From: Anaerolinea sp.
GTDB lineage: Bacteria > Chloroflexota > Anaerolineae > Anaerolineales > Villigracilaceae
Assembly: GCA_020723805.1 (NCBI GenBank)
Contig: DYID01000021.1
Coordinates: forward strand, 17,538-66,339
DNA length: 48,802 nucleotides
Direction of reading: 5' to 3'
A program made the translations under genes and the position numbers. The number at the start of each line of letters is the position of its first letter. The first letter of the stretch is position 1. Below, piece after piece: positions 1-8,171 of the stretch. The notes under the pieces were generated by a model. That model was not told the DNA's origin. It was given only the letters and a program-made list of their open reading frames with translations, and did not search any database.

Positions 1-524
1 GGTGTGGCGGTGTCAACGTTTTCGATTTGTACCACGTGAATCACCTCCGGGCTGACGCCGCGTACGCTCAGCCGCAACAACCCGATATAGCGGTCATAGC
101 CTTCGAGCAGGTCCTCCACCCGTGTCTTGTCCACTGCGGCGGATGTGCGCGTGCTGTCGTAGACGAGCTGCACGGCGGCGGTCTTTCCGCTGGAGAAATC
201 TTCACTGTATTCCGGCGGGATAATCAGAACGACGGGGATGTCGCCTGTGCTGACGGCGGCTTTTGGGTCGGGCGGAGCGGGTTCGATGATGATGTTTTGC
301 TGTTCCAGGAAGGAAAGCAGGTTGGGGGCATTTTCCATCCCCGCGACGCGCAGCGTGAAGGGCTTTTCGATTTGTTCACGAAGGTTCGTGCCGAGCAGCA
401 TGGCCATCCCGCCTATCAGGGAAATCACGAAGAGTCCCCAGAGCAGCGTCGTCAATGCAGTGCGATAATCGCGCAGATGGTCGAGTATTTCCTTTTGTGT
501 AACGACAAGGATTTTTCTTATCAT
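1..524 (-). CDS. ABC-2 type transporter permease, NatB-like (partial, C-terminus outside window)
   Basis: Reading leftward from an ATG at 524 there is an open frame to the window edge. The N-terminus (MIRKILVVTQKEILDHLRDY) is typical of ABC-2 permeases: a short cytoplasmic stretch, then one hydrophobic helix (about residues 22-42) and a long extracytoplasmic region rich in Val/Ile. Its ATG overlaps the TGA of the upstream ATPase gene (ATGA), so the two are translationally coupled and probably form one exporter. In the NatAB family the permease exports Na+ or small compounds; the substrate here cannot be told. Only about 174 codons are visible, so the rest of the membrane domain, and any fused protease domain, is not in view. 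Confidence 0.8.
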   Translation of the reverse strand, partial: MIRKILVVTQKEILDHLRDYRTALTTLLWGLFVISLIGGMAMLLGTNLREQIEKPFTLRVAGMENAPNLLSFLEQQNIIIEPAPPDPKAAVSTGDIPVVLIIPPEYSEDFSSGKTAAVQLVYDSTRTSAAVDKTRVEDLLEGYDRYIGLLRLSVRGVSPEVIHVVQIENVDTAT

Positions 525-1252
525 CCCCATTCCTCCTTCATGCCAAGCGCGGCAACGAAAGCATCTTCGAGGTCACTTTGCCCGGTCAATTGTCTCAGTT
601 CGTCGGCGGTGCCGCTGGCGGTTATATTGCCTTGAGAGATAATCACGAGGTGGTCGCACAACGCTGCCACTTCCTGCATGATATGACTGGTGAGCAGGAT
701 GCACTTGCCTTCCTCTTTCAACCGCAGAATCAAACGCCGCATGGCGCGGGTACTGATTACATCCAGCCCGTTGGTCGGTTCGTCCAGGAGGACGTTTTGA
801 GGGTTATGCACCAGCGTGCGTGCAATGGCGACCTTGAGTTTTTCACCGGTTGAAAACCCCGCGGCTTTGCGGTCGGCAATGGATTGCATATCGAGCAGGC
901 GAATCAGCAGGTCAATTTGCTTTTCGAGCGCACCTTTCTCGACGCCGTGCAAGCGCCCGTAGTAGCGGATGTTTTCGCGGGCGGTCAGACGCGGATAGAT
1001 GCCGCGCGCATCCGCCAGCACGCCAATCCGTTTCTTCACTTCCAGAGGAAAGCGGCTGACGTCATAGCCGTCCACCTGGGCTGTTCCCTCATCGGGCTTG
1101 AAGAGGGTATAGAGCATACGCAGGACGGTGCTTTTGCCCGCCCCGTTGGGTCCCAGCAAGCCGGTGATTTGCCCATCGAGAGCGGAAAAGGACACATGGT
1201 TGACGGCTTTGATTTTGCCAAAAGATTTCGATAAATCTTGTACTTGAATCAT
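521..1252 (-). CDS. ABC transporter ATP-binding protein, NatA-like
   Basis: This is the cytoplasmic ATPase of an ABC-2 exporter, 243 aa, a complete single nucleotide-binding domain. Walker A GPNGAGKST lies at residues 34-42. The signature is FSTGEK (133-138), the variant usual in NatA-type ATPases rather than LSGGQ. Walker B is VLLDEP (154-159) with the D-loop NGLD after it, and the switch His is H190. The gene overlaps the permease by 4 nt and is almost certainly its partner. Upstream there is only a 18-nt gap to the hydrolase gene at 1271, so all three may be co-transcribed. I see no strong Shine-Dalgarno before the ATG. The family is certain; the NatA assignment and substrate are inference. 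Confidence 0.88.
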   Translation of the reverse strand: MIQVQDLSKSFGKIKAVNHVSFSALDGQITGLLGPNGAGKSTVLRMLYTLFKPDEGTAQVDGYDVSRFPLEVKKRIGVLADARGIYPRLTARENIRYYGRLHGVEKGALEKQIDLLIRLLDMQSIADRKAAGFSTGEKLKVAIARTLVHNPQNVLLDEPTNGLDVISTRAMRRLILRLKEEGKCILLTSHIMQEVAALCDHLVIISQGNITASGTADELRQLTGQSDLEDAFVAALGMKEEWG

Positions 1253-1270
1253 GGAAATTCCCTTTGGTCT

Positions 1271-2725
1271 TTATGGCAGGGGTCCACTGAAATTCACAAA
1301 GAACGGTGGCGGTTGGACATTTTCGACGCAGGATGTGTCCAGTTCACGGACAGATGCGGTTTGGATGAAGTCTTCGAGTAGTTTTTTGCCGCAGCGGCTG
1401 AAAAGATTGCCGTGTCCCATGCCGGGGAAGACCAGGTGAACGCTGTTGGTCAGGTATTTGGCAACTTCTTCTGCGTGGTGAGGTGGGGTGATGGGGTCTG
1501 CTGAGCCGGAAAGAAGCAGCGCCGGCACATTCGAGACAACCGGCTCACGAAATCCCGGCGAGACTTCACCCTTTTGCCATGCCTCGCAGACCTTTACAAA
1601 ATCTGTCGTCCGGTTGTCAAAGATGTTCTCATTAGCGGATGATGGAATTTCTTCCGCAGAGGGAAGAAAAGGCGCATCTTCGGTGCAAGTTACGGCATAG
1701 TACATGCCGTCATAGACACCGGCGTTCACCAGGAATGCCTGCGAGATCAGCGGCGCGTAATTTTCGTCTGCGTATGCCGTATGAATGGACAGCGGGAGTG
1801 TGGCGACGAGATCCGGCGAATACAGCGTTTGGAAAGTCATGTTGATGATGAGGTCATGAGTTACGGTTAAGTGAAGCGGTTTGTTGGTCCGCGGGTGGCG
1901 GATGTTGACCTCCGCCGATGTATTTTCCAGGCGGGCAAGTAATTCGTCGAATTCGTTCCTCAAATTCGGGAAACTCGTTTTACAGGCGTTATCCGTCTCA
2001 CAGCGGGCGAAGAACGCTTCAAGAGCCGCTTGACCGTCGGCTGCCGTATCCTGGTACATCACGAAACCGGGGTCCACCACTGCGTCGAGCGTGATGGTGC
2101 GCACGCGTTCCGGAAACATGCGCAGGTACGTCAGTGCGGCGCGGGTTCCATAGGAAATGCCGTAGAGGTTGATTTTTTCATAGCCCAATGCGGAACGAAT
2201 CTCGTCCAGGTCTTTCATGGCGATTTCTGTATGGTAGAAGCGCACATCGGCGTCCAATTCCTTTGGACAAGACTGGAGACTTTCAATTGCTTCCTCATCA
2301 TCCGCCCATTCATCTTCCAGCCTGAGACATTGCAGGGGATTCGATTTTCCCGTTCCCCGCTGGTCAACCAGAACGATGTCGCGCTTTTGATGGATGTTGA
2401 ACAGATATGGCAGCGCAGCAGAAAATGTTTCTATGGCTGCTTGACCAGGACCGCCAGCCAGCAGAAAAAGCGGGTCGGGTTCGGGGGCGCGTGTGACGGC
2501 AGGGATAACCGCTATGGATAATTCGATTTGACGTTTATCGGGGTTGGAGCGGTCTTCGGGGACCTGCCACGTGCCGCAGCGTGCATCGAATTGCACGCCG
2601 GGTGGGGATGTCAGGATGCAGTCAGCCAGATCGAGCGGGTCGGGAGGAGGCGGATTTGAATTGTGGGGAGAACAGGATGTCAGGAAAACGAAAGCAGACA
2701 GGATGGCGGCAACAATGTGTTTCAT
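1271..2725 (-). CDS. Secreted alpha/beta hydrolase, tripeptidyl-aminopeptidase (TAP/S33) family lipoprotein
   Basis: The 484-aa protein begins with a lipoprotein signal (lipobox LTSC, Cys18) and a short Pro-rich linker, so it is probably tethered outside the membrane. The alpha/beta hydrolase fold follows: oxyanion segment LAGGPGQ (89-95), a VDQRGTG strand-turn (120-126), nucleophile elbow GISYGTR with Ser191, acidic residue in GSADPITP and His in GMGHGN near the C-terminus. This order matches TAP-like exopeptidases, which release N-terminal tripeptides or proline; the true substrate is unknown. Eight Cys residues suggest disulfides outside the cell. A second family member lies at 14173-16548. 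The start fits the signal peptide, though no clear ribosome site precedes it. Confidence 0.85.
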   Translation of the reverse strand: MKHIVAAILSAFVFLTSCSPHNSNPPPPDPLDLADCILTSPPGVQFDARCGTWQVPEDRSNPDKRQIELSIAVIPAVTRAPEPDPLFLLAGGPGQAAIETFSAALPYLFNIHQKRDIVLVDQRGTGKSNPLQCLRLEDEWADDEEAIESLQSCPKELDADVRFYHTEIAMKDLDEIRSALGYEKINLYGISYGTRAALTYLRMFPERVRTITLDAVVDPGFVMYQDTAADGQAALEAFFARCETDNACKTSFPNLRNEFDELLARLENTSAEVNIRHPRTNKPLHLTVTHDLIINMTFQTLYSPDLVATLPLSIHTAYADENYAPLISQAFLVNAGVYDGMYYAVTCTEDAPFLPSAEEIPSSANENIFDNRTTDFVKVCEAWQKGEVSPGFREPVVSNVPALLLSGSADPITPPHHAEEVAKYLTNSVHLVFPGMGHGNLFSRCGKKLLEDFIQTASVRELDTSCVENVQPPPFFVNFSGPLP

Positions 2726-2773
2726 GATGTTGAGCTTTCTGTTTGTTTTGTTTTAATTACTGATGTTACGCAC

Positions 2774-2827
2774 CGTCCCGAAGGGTTGGCTGGAAAATAG
2801 GCGCAATTTGCGAGAGCCTTCGGGACG
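2774..2827. repeat. Inverted repeat CGTCCCGAAGG / CCTTCGGGACG (copy 1)
   Basis: Perfect 11-bp arms at 2774-2784 and 2817-2827 enclose 32 nt. The same arms recur at 11430-11487 around a different spacer, so this is a dispersed element and not a private terminator. It sits in the 440-nt gap between the hydrolase and sufT, a gap that holds only repeats and a terminator and has no credible gene. Confidence 0.8.
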
Positions 2828-2857
2828 TTTCGCATAATTACTCACCTTACGATGTAG

Positions 2858-2897
2858 GGCGAGATTTATCTCGCTTTTTCCGGCGGCATGAATATCA
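2858..2897. repeat. Palindromic repeat with GCGAGATTTATCTCGC core (copy 1 of 3)
   Basis: A GCGAGATttATCTCGC hairpin is followed by a T-run and a second partial hairpin (GGCGGCATGAAT...). Related copies lie at 21801-21900 and 33178-33261, both with the same order of two stem-loops. The surrounding words (ttactgatgttacg, actcaccttacg) also recur at those sites, which suggests one element family that has been partly rearranged here. Confidence 0.65.
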
Positions 2898-2991
2898 CCT
2901 TACGAGAAAACTGCGTAGCAGTGGTTAATTGTAATAGATATTCGATTCTCCCGTTTCTGGCGGGATTATGCCTCGTGAGTAAGATTCTATG

Positions 2992-3056
2992 CCACGAATT
3001 TACACGGATTTTCACGAATTTTTTAGACAATCCGTGTGAATTCGTGAAATCCGTGG
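2992..3056. repeat. Imperfect inverted repeat built on CCACGAATTTACACGGATT
   Basis: The left part reads CCACGAATTTACACGGATT and the right part ATTCGTGAAATCCGTGG, giving a long imperfect stem. Repeats of this wording are scattered through many bacterial genomes between genes. No protein-coding signal is seen. Confidence 0.6.
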
Positions 3057-3113
3057 CTAAAGATTTTGTGTTCTCCCGTTAAAAACGGTAGAGCCAGATA
3101 TTCTAAAAGATCA

Positions 3114-3143
3114 AAAAAGACCGCCAGCCAGGGCGGTCTTTTT
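3114..3143. terminator. Bidirectional intrinsic terminator downstream of sufT
   Basis: A perfect 12-bp stem (AAAAAGACCGCC / GGCGGTCTTTTT) encloses the loop AGCCAG. Read on the minus strand it lies 21 nt past the sufT stop and ends in a T-run, so it should end the sufR-sufT transcript. The symmetry means it would work in the other direction too. Confidence 0.88.
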
Positions 3144-3164
3144 ATCAAATGGTGTATCGTATCG

Positions 3165-3512
3165 TCACGCGTACAGTCCCCAATCCAGCGCAGACGGGTC
3201 TTCCATCATCGAGAAATCCCACACATCCATGCCCATTTCGATGGTGACGGGCATATTCAAGCCCTCCTGCGCCTTGGCTTTAGTCATCTCGATCATGGCG
3301 GGACCGTAGGGGCAGAACGGCGTGGTGAGAATCATCTTTAGGTGAGCGACGCCGTTTTCGATGGAGATGTCGCGCACCAAACCCAGTTGAATGATGTGCA
3401 TCCCAATCTCAGGGTCAACCACTTCGGAAAGTTTCTCTCGCGCAGGCTTGACCAGTTCGGGGTGAGTCTGATGGATGGTCCATTGAATTTCTTTGACGGT
3501 TTGTTCGGTCAT
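3165..3512 (-). CDS. sufT: SufT/MIP18-family (DUF59) iron-sulfur assembly factor
   Basis: The 115-aa cytoplasmic protein is the size of a stand-alone DUF59 domain. It carries the family landmarks DPEIG (33-37) and the TTPFCPYGP segment with the reactive Cys67. DUF59/MIP18 proteins help mature Fe-S proteins, and SufT homologues are commonly encoded with suf genes. It follows sufR by 15 nt on the minus strand with a purine-rich AGAGGA ribosome site, so the two form an operon ending at the terminator at 3114-3143. The alternative members PaaD and MinD-linked forms are made unlikely by the suf context. Confidence 0.85.
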   Translation of the reverse strand: MTEQTVKEIQWTIHQTHPELVKPAREKLSEVVDPEIGMHIIQLGLVRDISIENGVAHLKMILTTPFCPYGPAMIEMTKAKAQEGLNMPVTIEMGMDVWDFSMMEDPSALDWGLYA

Positions 3513-3527
3513 GGATGTCCTCTTGGG

Positions 3528-4151
3528 CTAATTCTTTGTCGTTGCAGGTTGCACAACGTATGTGCAGTGCGAGCCTCCGCTCAGAATGCACTGTACCTTG
3601 CTGGCTGGCACTGCGAGCATCTTCGAGATCAGGGTCTGATCCATGGTACAGACTTCGGGGTGTGACACGCCAATCTGGTAGTAGGGGCAGGAGATTTCAT
3701 GAATTTGATACTGCCCGTCTTTCAGTTCCCATTCGACGGTAAAGCCTTCTTGCGCCAGCAGTTCCTTGACAAAATCCAGCCGTTCTTCCATGCTGAGGTC
3801 TTTAATGTCGGCGGCGTACTGGTTGGCGAGGTCTTCAGCGACCTGATTGAAAAGCTGCGTCACCACGGGACCGGGCATGGTCTCTTTCAACTGCGCCAAC
3901 AGACGGGTGGTCAGGCGTAAATATTTCGTGGGGAAGCGCTCCATGCCATCTTCGGTCAGCGAATAGACCAGCCGCGGGCGTCCCACGCCGTGACGTTCCT
4001 CCTCTGCCGCGATGAGCCCTTCCTTTTCGAGGTTCGACAGGTGATGCCGCACCGAAATGGCGTTAATGCCCACAGCCTCCGCAATTTCGTTGATGGTGAT
4101 GCGGGGTTTGCGAAGCAAGGTTTGAAGAATGCGGTCTTTCGTGCTTTTCAT
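3528..4151 (-). CDS. sufR: SufR-type Fe-S-sensing transcriptional repressor of the suf operon
   Basis: The 207-aa protein has an N-terminal winged helix-turn-helix (about residues 5-65, recognition helix near SVRHHLSNLEK) and a C-terminal half with four cysteines, C155, C168, C188 and C196. SufR of cyanobacteria and actinobacteria binds an Fe-S cluster through C-terminal cysteines of this pattern and represses suf genes while cluster supply is adequate. Divergent placement from sufC, with a shared inverted repeat between the promoters, supports autoregulation and control of the suf operon. The ATG at 4151 has no ribosome site; a -10 box ends 8 nt upstream, so the mRNA is probably leaderless. 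Which cysteines bind iron is inferred. Confidence 0.87.
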   Translation of the reverse strand: MKSTKDRILQTLLRKPRITINEIAEAVGINAISVRHHLSNLEKEGLIAAEEERHGVGRPRLVYSLTEDGMERFPTKYLRLTTRLLAQLKETMPGPVVTQLFNQVAEDLANQYAADIKDLSMEERLDFVKELLAQEGFTVEWELKDGQYQIHEISCPYYQIGVSHPEVCTMDQTLISKMLAVPASKVQCILSGGSHCTYVVQPATTKN

Positions 4152-4159
4152 TGGTCGGG

Positions 4160-4188
4160 AGTATACCCGCCCCTGTCGGTATTGTCAA
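4160..4188 (-). promoter_or_regulatory. sufR promoter (TTGACA-17-TATACT), near-leaderless
   Basis: On the minus strand TTGACA (4188-4183) is followed after 17 nt by TATACT (4165-4160). The expected start point falls at about 4153-4151, at or just before the sufR ATG (4151), leaving no room for a leader. Confidence 0.8.
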
Positions 4189-4217
4189 TATACTAGAAAA
4201 ATATCATAAATATTGAC
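4184..4217. promoter_or_regulatory. Probable SufR operator (GTCAATAT-N18-ATATTGAC)
   Basis: Perfect 8-bp inverted repeats at 4184-4191 and 4210-4217 are separated by 18 AT-rich nt. Each arm overlaps the -35 box of one divergent promoter, so a dimer bound here would block both. Its location between sufR and sufC makes SufR the obvious ligand, by inference. Confidence 0.75.
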
Positions 4218-4241
4218 TTTTCCCTGTGAGCCTGCTATAAT
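4213..4241 (+). promoter_or_regulatory. suf operon promoter (TTGACT-17-TGC-TATAAT)
   Basis: TTGACT (4213-4218) and TATAAT (4236-4241) are 17 nt apart and an extended -10 TG lies at 4233-4234. Transcription would start near 4248, leaving a leader of about 105 nt before sufC that contains a small hairpin (CTCGTTAGAGAACGAG at about 4313-4328). Confidence 0.85.
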
Positions 4242-4353
4242 CCCGCCGCACTCATAAAAACGCCAGAAATGGCTGAAAATTTCATGCGTAAGGTGCGTTT
4301 TCCAGCACCATGCTCGTTAGAGAACGAGCCCTACGCAATCAGGAGCATGAGGA

Positions 4354-5133
4354 ATGTCGCAACTCGAAATCAAGAATTTGCACGTCAGCATTGAAGGGAA
4401 AGAGATACTCAAAGGTCTCGATTTGACCGTGGAGCAGGGCAAGGTCCACGCCATCATGGGACCGAACGGGACGGGAAAATCCACGCTTGCCTACACGTTG
4501 ATGGGACATCCCGCCTACACCGTAACCGAGGGTGAGGTCATCTTCAAAGGACAAAACATCCTCGAACTTGAGCCGGACGAACGCTCCCGTTTGGGAATTT
4601 TTCTGGCGTTCCAGTACCCCGTTGCCATCCCCGGTGTGACGGTGGCAAACTTTCTGCGCACCGCCATCAACGCCCGCCGCCGCGCTGAGAACCCCGAAGA
4701 TAAAGGCATCCCGATTCCCGAATTCCGCAAACTGCTCAAAGAGAAAATGGCGATGCTCAAAATGGACCCGAACTTTGCGGGGCGTTACCTCAACGACGGT
4801 TTCTCCGGCGGCGAAAAGAAACGCGCCGAGATTTTGCAGATGGCAACCCTCCAGCCTGAGATTGCCATCCTCGATGAGACCGATTCAGGTCTGGACATTG
4901 ACGCGCTGCGCATCGTCGCGGACGGCGTCAACGCGCTCATGAGCAAGGACCTGGGCGTGCTGGTCATCACACACTACCAGCGCCTGCTCAACTACATCAA
5001 GCCCGATTACGTCCATGTGATGATGGGCGGGCGGATCGTCGAATCGGGCGGTCCCGACCTTGCCCTGCATCTCGAAGAAAAGGGCTACGAGTGGATTCGC
5101 GAGAAGTACGTGGAAGAAGAAGCCGCAGCGTAA
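4354..5133 (+). CDS. sufC: SufC, ATPase of the SufBCD Fe-S scaffold complex
   Basis: The 259-aa ABC-type ATPase has Walker [10 protein letters not shown] (36-44), signature FSGGEKKR, Walker [13 protein letters not shown] and a switch His in ITHYQR. The family-typical run [13 protein letters not shown] and the LAFQYP segment place it in SufC and not in a transporter. SufC binds SufB and SufD and uses ATP to reshape the scaffold on which Fe-S clusters are built in the cytoplasm. It is the first gene after the suf promoter and has a strong AGGAG site. Length is normal. Confidence 0.96.
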   Translation: MSQLEIKNLHVSIEGKEILKGLDLTVEQGKVHAIMGPNGTGKSTLAYTLMGHPAYTVTEGEVIFKGQNILELEPDERSRLGIFLAFQYPVAIPGVTVANFLRTAINARRRAENPEDKGIPIPEFRKLLKEKMAMLKMDPNFAGRYLNDGFSGGEKKRAEILQMATLQPEIAILDETDSGLDIDALRIVADGVNALMSKDLGVLVITHYQRLLNYIKPDYVHVMMGGRIVESGGPDLALHLEEKGYEWIREKYVEEEAAA

Positions 5134-5139
5134 TGACTT

Positions 5140-5221
5140 AACCACAAAGGACTCTAAAGAACACAAAGGTTTTATACGTTTCAGTCTTAAATCCTTCGTG
5201 AACTTTGTGTCCTTCATGGTT
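5140..5221. repeat. Dispersed inverted repeat between sufC and sufB
   Basis: AACCACAAAGGA at the left and TCCTTCATGGTT at the right, with inner ACACAAAG/CTTTGTGT words, form a long imperfect palindrome filling nearly all of the 102-nt sufC-sufB gap. In mRNA it would fold into a stem and could tune the relative expression of the two genes. Confidence 0.7.
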
Positions 5222-5235
5222 GGAAAGGTTTTGAT

Positions 5236-6645
5236 ATGAGCGAAGATGCAAAAATCTTAGAAGACATCGGCGAATACAAGTACGGTTTTCACGACCGCGA
5301 CGATTATTATGCGTTCAAATCCCGCAAGGGACTCGATCGTGAAGTTGTCGAGCAGATTTCCTACATGAAGGGCGAGCCGAAGTGGATGCTCGAATTCCGC
5401 CTCAAGGCGCTCGACCACTTCCTCAAACGCCCCATGCCCAACTGGGGACCGAGCCTGAAGGAATTGAACCTTGACGACATTTACTACTACGTCAAGCCGA
5501 CCGAAAAACAGGAAAAATCATGGGACGACGTGCCGGAAGACATCAAGCGCACGTTCGACAAACTCGGCGTGCCAGAAGCCGAGCGTAAATTCCTGGCGGG
5601 CTTGGGCGCGCAGTATGAATCGGAGATGGTCTATCACTCCATTCAAAAACATCTCGAAGAGCAGGGCGTGATCTTCCTCTCCATCGAAGACGGCTTGAAG
5701 CAGCACCCCGACCTCTTCCGCGAGTATTTCGGGACGGTCATTCCCATCGAAGACAACAAATTTGCCGCGTTGAACAGCGCCGTCTGGTCGGGCGGGTCGT
5801 TCGTGTACGTCCCGAAAGGCGTCAAGGTTGACCTTCCGCTTCAGGCATACTTCCGCCTGAACACCGCCAACGTTGGTCAGTTCGAGCGCACGCTCATTAT
5901 CGTGGACGAGGGCGCTTCGGTGCATTATGTGGAAGGCTGCACCGCGCCCCAGTACACCACCGACTCCTTCCATTCCGGCGTCATCGAAATCATCGTCAAG
6001 AAGGGCGCACGCTCGCGCTACTCGACCATCCAGAACTGGTCCACGAACGTCTACAACCTCGTCACCCAGCGCGCCAAGGTCTTTGCCGACGCCACCCACG
6101 AATGGGTAGATGCCAACATCGGCTCGAAGGTCACGATGAAGTATCCGTCGTGCTATCTCATGGAGCCGGGCGCGCACGGCGAGATGCTCTCGATGGCGTT
6201 CGCGGGTCCGGGTCAAATTCAGGACGCGGGCTCCAAGATGGTCCACTTTGCCCCGAACACCACCAGCAAAATCACGTCCAAATCCATCAGCAAAGCGGGC
6301 GGACGCGCCTCCTATCGCGGCTTGCTCAAGGTCTATAAGGGCGCGAAAGGCGTCAAGTCCAACGTCGTCTGCGACGCGCTGCTGCTCGACCCGCAATCCC
6401 GCTCCGACACCTATCCCTACATCGAAATTGACGAAGACGATGTCACCATCGGTCATGAAGCCTCCGTCAGCAAGGTGGGCGAGGAACAGCTCTTCTATTT
6501 GATGAGCCGCGGTCTCAGTGAAGAGGAAGCCACCACCATGGTTGTCTCCGGCTTCATCGAACCGCTCGTCAAGGAACTGCCGATGGAATACGCCGTCGAA
6601 ATGAACCGCCTCATCGCGCTCCAAATGGAAGGCTCGATCGGCTAA
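5236..6645 (+). CDS. sufB: SufB, Fe-S cluster scaffold subunit
   Basis: The 469-aa protein has the normal SufB length and start ([20 protein letters not shown]). The C-terminal SufBD beta-helix core occupies about residues 150-450, with segments such as [25 protein letters not shown] and the C-terminal [19 protein letters not shown]. The Cys in VEGCTAP and the later Cys of NVVCDALL are candidates for the residues that accept persulfide and hold the cluster. It works with SufC and SufD. A GGAAAGG site precedes the ATG. Confidence 0.96.
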   Translation: MSEDAKILEDIGEYKYGFHDRDDYYAFKSRKGLDREVVEQISYMKGEPKWMLEFRLKALDHFLKRPMPNWGPSLKELNLDDIYYYVKPTEKQEKSWDDVPEDIKRTFDKLGVPEAERKFLAGLGAQYESEMVYHSIQKHLEEQGVIFLSIEDGLKQHPDLFREYFGTVIPIEDNKFAALNSAVWSGGSFVYVPKGVKVDLPLQAYFRLNTANVGQFERTLIIVDEGASVHYVEGCTAPQYTTDSFHSGVIEIIVKKGARSRYSTIQNWSTNVYNLVTQRAKVFADATHEWVDANIGSKVTMKYPSCYLMEPGAHGEMLSMAFAGPGQIQDAGSKMVHFAPNTTSKITSKSISKAGGRASYRGLLKVYKGAKGVKSNVVCDALLLDPQSRSDTYPYIEIDEDDVTIGHEASVSKVGEEQLFYLMSRGLSEEEATTMVVSGFIEPLVKELPMEYAVEMNRLIALQMEGSIG

Positions 6646-6646
6646 T

Positions 6647-6684
6647 AATTACCAATTACCAATTACCTGAAGTAACTGGTAATT
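6647..6684. repeat. AATTACC short-word repeat with inverted copy
   Basis: AATTACC occurs three times in a row, then GGTAATT closes an inverted repeat. The same word is found at 33155-33175, 33272-33290 and inside murJ (23101-23120). Confidence 0.6.
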
Positions 6685-6699
6685 GCCAAGGAAACGCAC

Positions 6700-8040
6700 A
6701 TGCAGGAAAAACCCAAAGTAGTTGTTTCAAGGACTCGACGACCCGAAACCGCCGTAAAGGACTTCAACTTCACGGAAGCCGACATCCGCGCCGGGAGCGG
6801 ATTCATCGCTTCTTACCGCGCCTCAGCCTGGTCCGCTTTCAAGAAGCTGCCTCTCCCCGACACCACGCTCGAAGCCTGGCGGCGTACCGACATCCACAAC
6901 CTGCCCGTGGACAAGTTCAAGTTCGCGCCTGAGGGCGCGTATAAAGACCTGCCTCCCGTGCGCGAAGACCTGCTTCGCCCCCTCGTGGCAGACCAGCACG
7001 GCGGACAGATCGTCCTCCTGCCCGGCGGCTCGAAAATCGAACTCGATGAAAAACTTGCCAGCAAGGGCGTCATCTTCACCGACTTGCTGACCGCTGAAGA
7101 AAAATACCCCGACCTGCTCGCCAAAATGATGGGCAAGACCGTCAACGTGGAGGAGGGGAAGTTCTCGGCGCTGGCAGGCGCATTTGCCCAGAACGGCGTC
7201 GTGCTGTACGTGCCGAAAGGCGTGACCGTGGAAGAACCCCTGCACTCCGTCCTGTGGGGTCCCGGTCCCGACATTGCCCACATCTCGCACATCCTCGTCC
7301 TCGTGGATGAGGGCGCCTCGGTGACGTACGTCCACGAGGCGGCGTCGCCCGACCTCAAGGGCGCCAACTCCATGCACGCGGGCATCGTCGAGATTCAGGT
7401 CATGCAGGATGCCTCGCTGCGCTTCGTCGAACTGCAATCGTGGGGACGCCACGTCTGGAACTTCAGCCACGAGCGCGTCCGCGTCGAACGCGGCGGAAAC
7501 GTGGACTGGATCTTCGGCGCCATCGGCTCGCGCCTTACCAAGAACTTCTCCGAACTCGACCTCGCGGGCGAAGGCGCAACCGGACGCATGTCGGGCTTTT
7601 ACTTCACCGACGGCGACCAGCACCTCGACCACGACACCCAGCAAAACCACCTCGCCCCGCACACCACCAGCGACCTGCTCTTCAAGGGCGCGCTCAAAGG
7701 CAGGAGCCGCTCCGTGTGGCAGGGCATGATCTACGTCGCCCCCGGCGCGCAAAAGACGGATGGCTATCAGGCAAACCGCAATCTCGTTTTGAGCGAAGGC
7801 GCGCGCGCCGATTCCATCCCCGGCTTGGAAATTCTCGCCGATGATGTGCGCTGTACACACGGCGCTACCGTTGGTAAACTGGAACAGGAACCGCTCTTCT
7901 ACTTGAAATCTCGCGGCATCCCTCAAGCGGAAGCGGAAAAGCTCGTGGTGGAAGGCTTCTTCGACCCGATCTTCCAGCGTATCCCGTTCGAAGGCGTGCG
8001 CGAACGCTTCCAGCAATACATTGCTGATAAAATGTCCTAA
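6700..8040 (+). CDS. sufD: SufD, SufBCD scaffold complex subunit
   Basis: The 446-aa protein shares the SufBD beta-helix core (about residues 150-430) with SufB but has a shorter, different N-terminal helical part (FIASYRASAWSAFKKLPLPD) with the TLEAWRRTDI motif typical of SufD. The C-terminus QAEAEKLVVEGFFDPIFQRIP matches the family. SufD pairs with SufB and is needed for iron entry into the nascent cluster. It is third in the suf operon with a 54-nt gap after sufB that holds a short repeat. SufD is the usual Chloroflexota partner; I see nothing odd. Confidence 0.94.
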   Translation: MQEKPKVVVSRTRRPETAVKDFNFTEADIRAGSGFIASYRASAWSAFKKLPLPDTTLEAWRRTDIHNLPVDKFKFAPEGAYKDLPPVREDLLRPLVADQHGGQIVLLPGGSKIELDEKLASKGVIFTDLLTAEEKYPDLLAKMMGKTVNVEEGKFSALAGAFAQNGVVLYVPKGVTVEEPLHSVLWGPGPDIAHISHILVLVDEGASVTYVHEAASPDLKGANSMHAGIVEIQVMQDASLRFVELQSWGRHVWNFSHERVRVERGGNVDWIFGAIGSRLTKNFSELDLAGEGATGRMSGFYFTDGDQHLDHDTQQNHLAPHTTSDLLFKGALKGRSRSVWQGMIYVAPGAQKTDGYQANRNLVLSEGARADSIPGLEILADDVRCTHGATVGKLEQEPLFYLKSRGIPQAEAEKLVVEGFFDPIFQRIPFEGVRERFQQYIADKMS

Positions 8041-8055
8041 GAGTTAGCGCTTAGC

Positions 8056-8112
8056 GCGTAGGCGACGTTAGAGAACGTCGCCTACGGATGCGCAAGAGAG
8101 CGCATCCTACGC
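8056..8112. repeat. Double-hairpin palindromic repeat (copy A)
   Basis: Hairpin 1 has 13-bp arms (CGTAGGCGACGTT/AACGTCGCCTACG, 8057-8086), hairpin 2 has GATGCGC/GCGCATC arms (8087-8106), and GCGTAG/CTACGC at the outer ends encloses both. A reverse-oriented copy lies at 38832-38890. The element supplies the ATG at 8088 of a longer but unlikely start for the next gene. Confidence 0.8.
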
Positions 8113-8171
8113 AAATGACACAAAATAAAGGACTTATAAAACACTCTCTAAACCGGAAGTCGAGATCACCC

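Noticed and set aside
27-635. Plus-strand frame of 202 codons at the left edge
   Set aside because: It is antisense to the NatB-like permease and the end of the ATPase; no motif is found.
2888-3341. Small plus-strand frames in the repeat-rich gap
   Set aside because: They are built from dispersed repeats and the terminator, or are antisense to sufT.
8088-8171. Upstream start for the basic protein in the suf operon
   Set aside because: The ATG and the next codons are part of a palindromic repeat, so the residues are repeat-derived; ATG 8172 is better.
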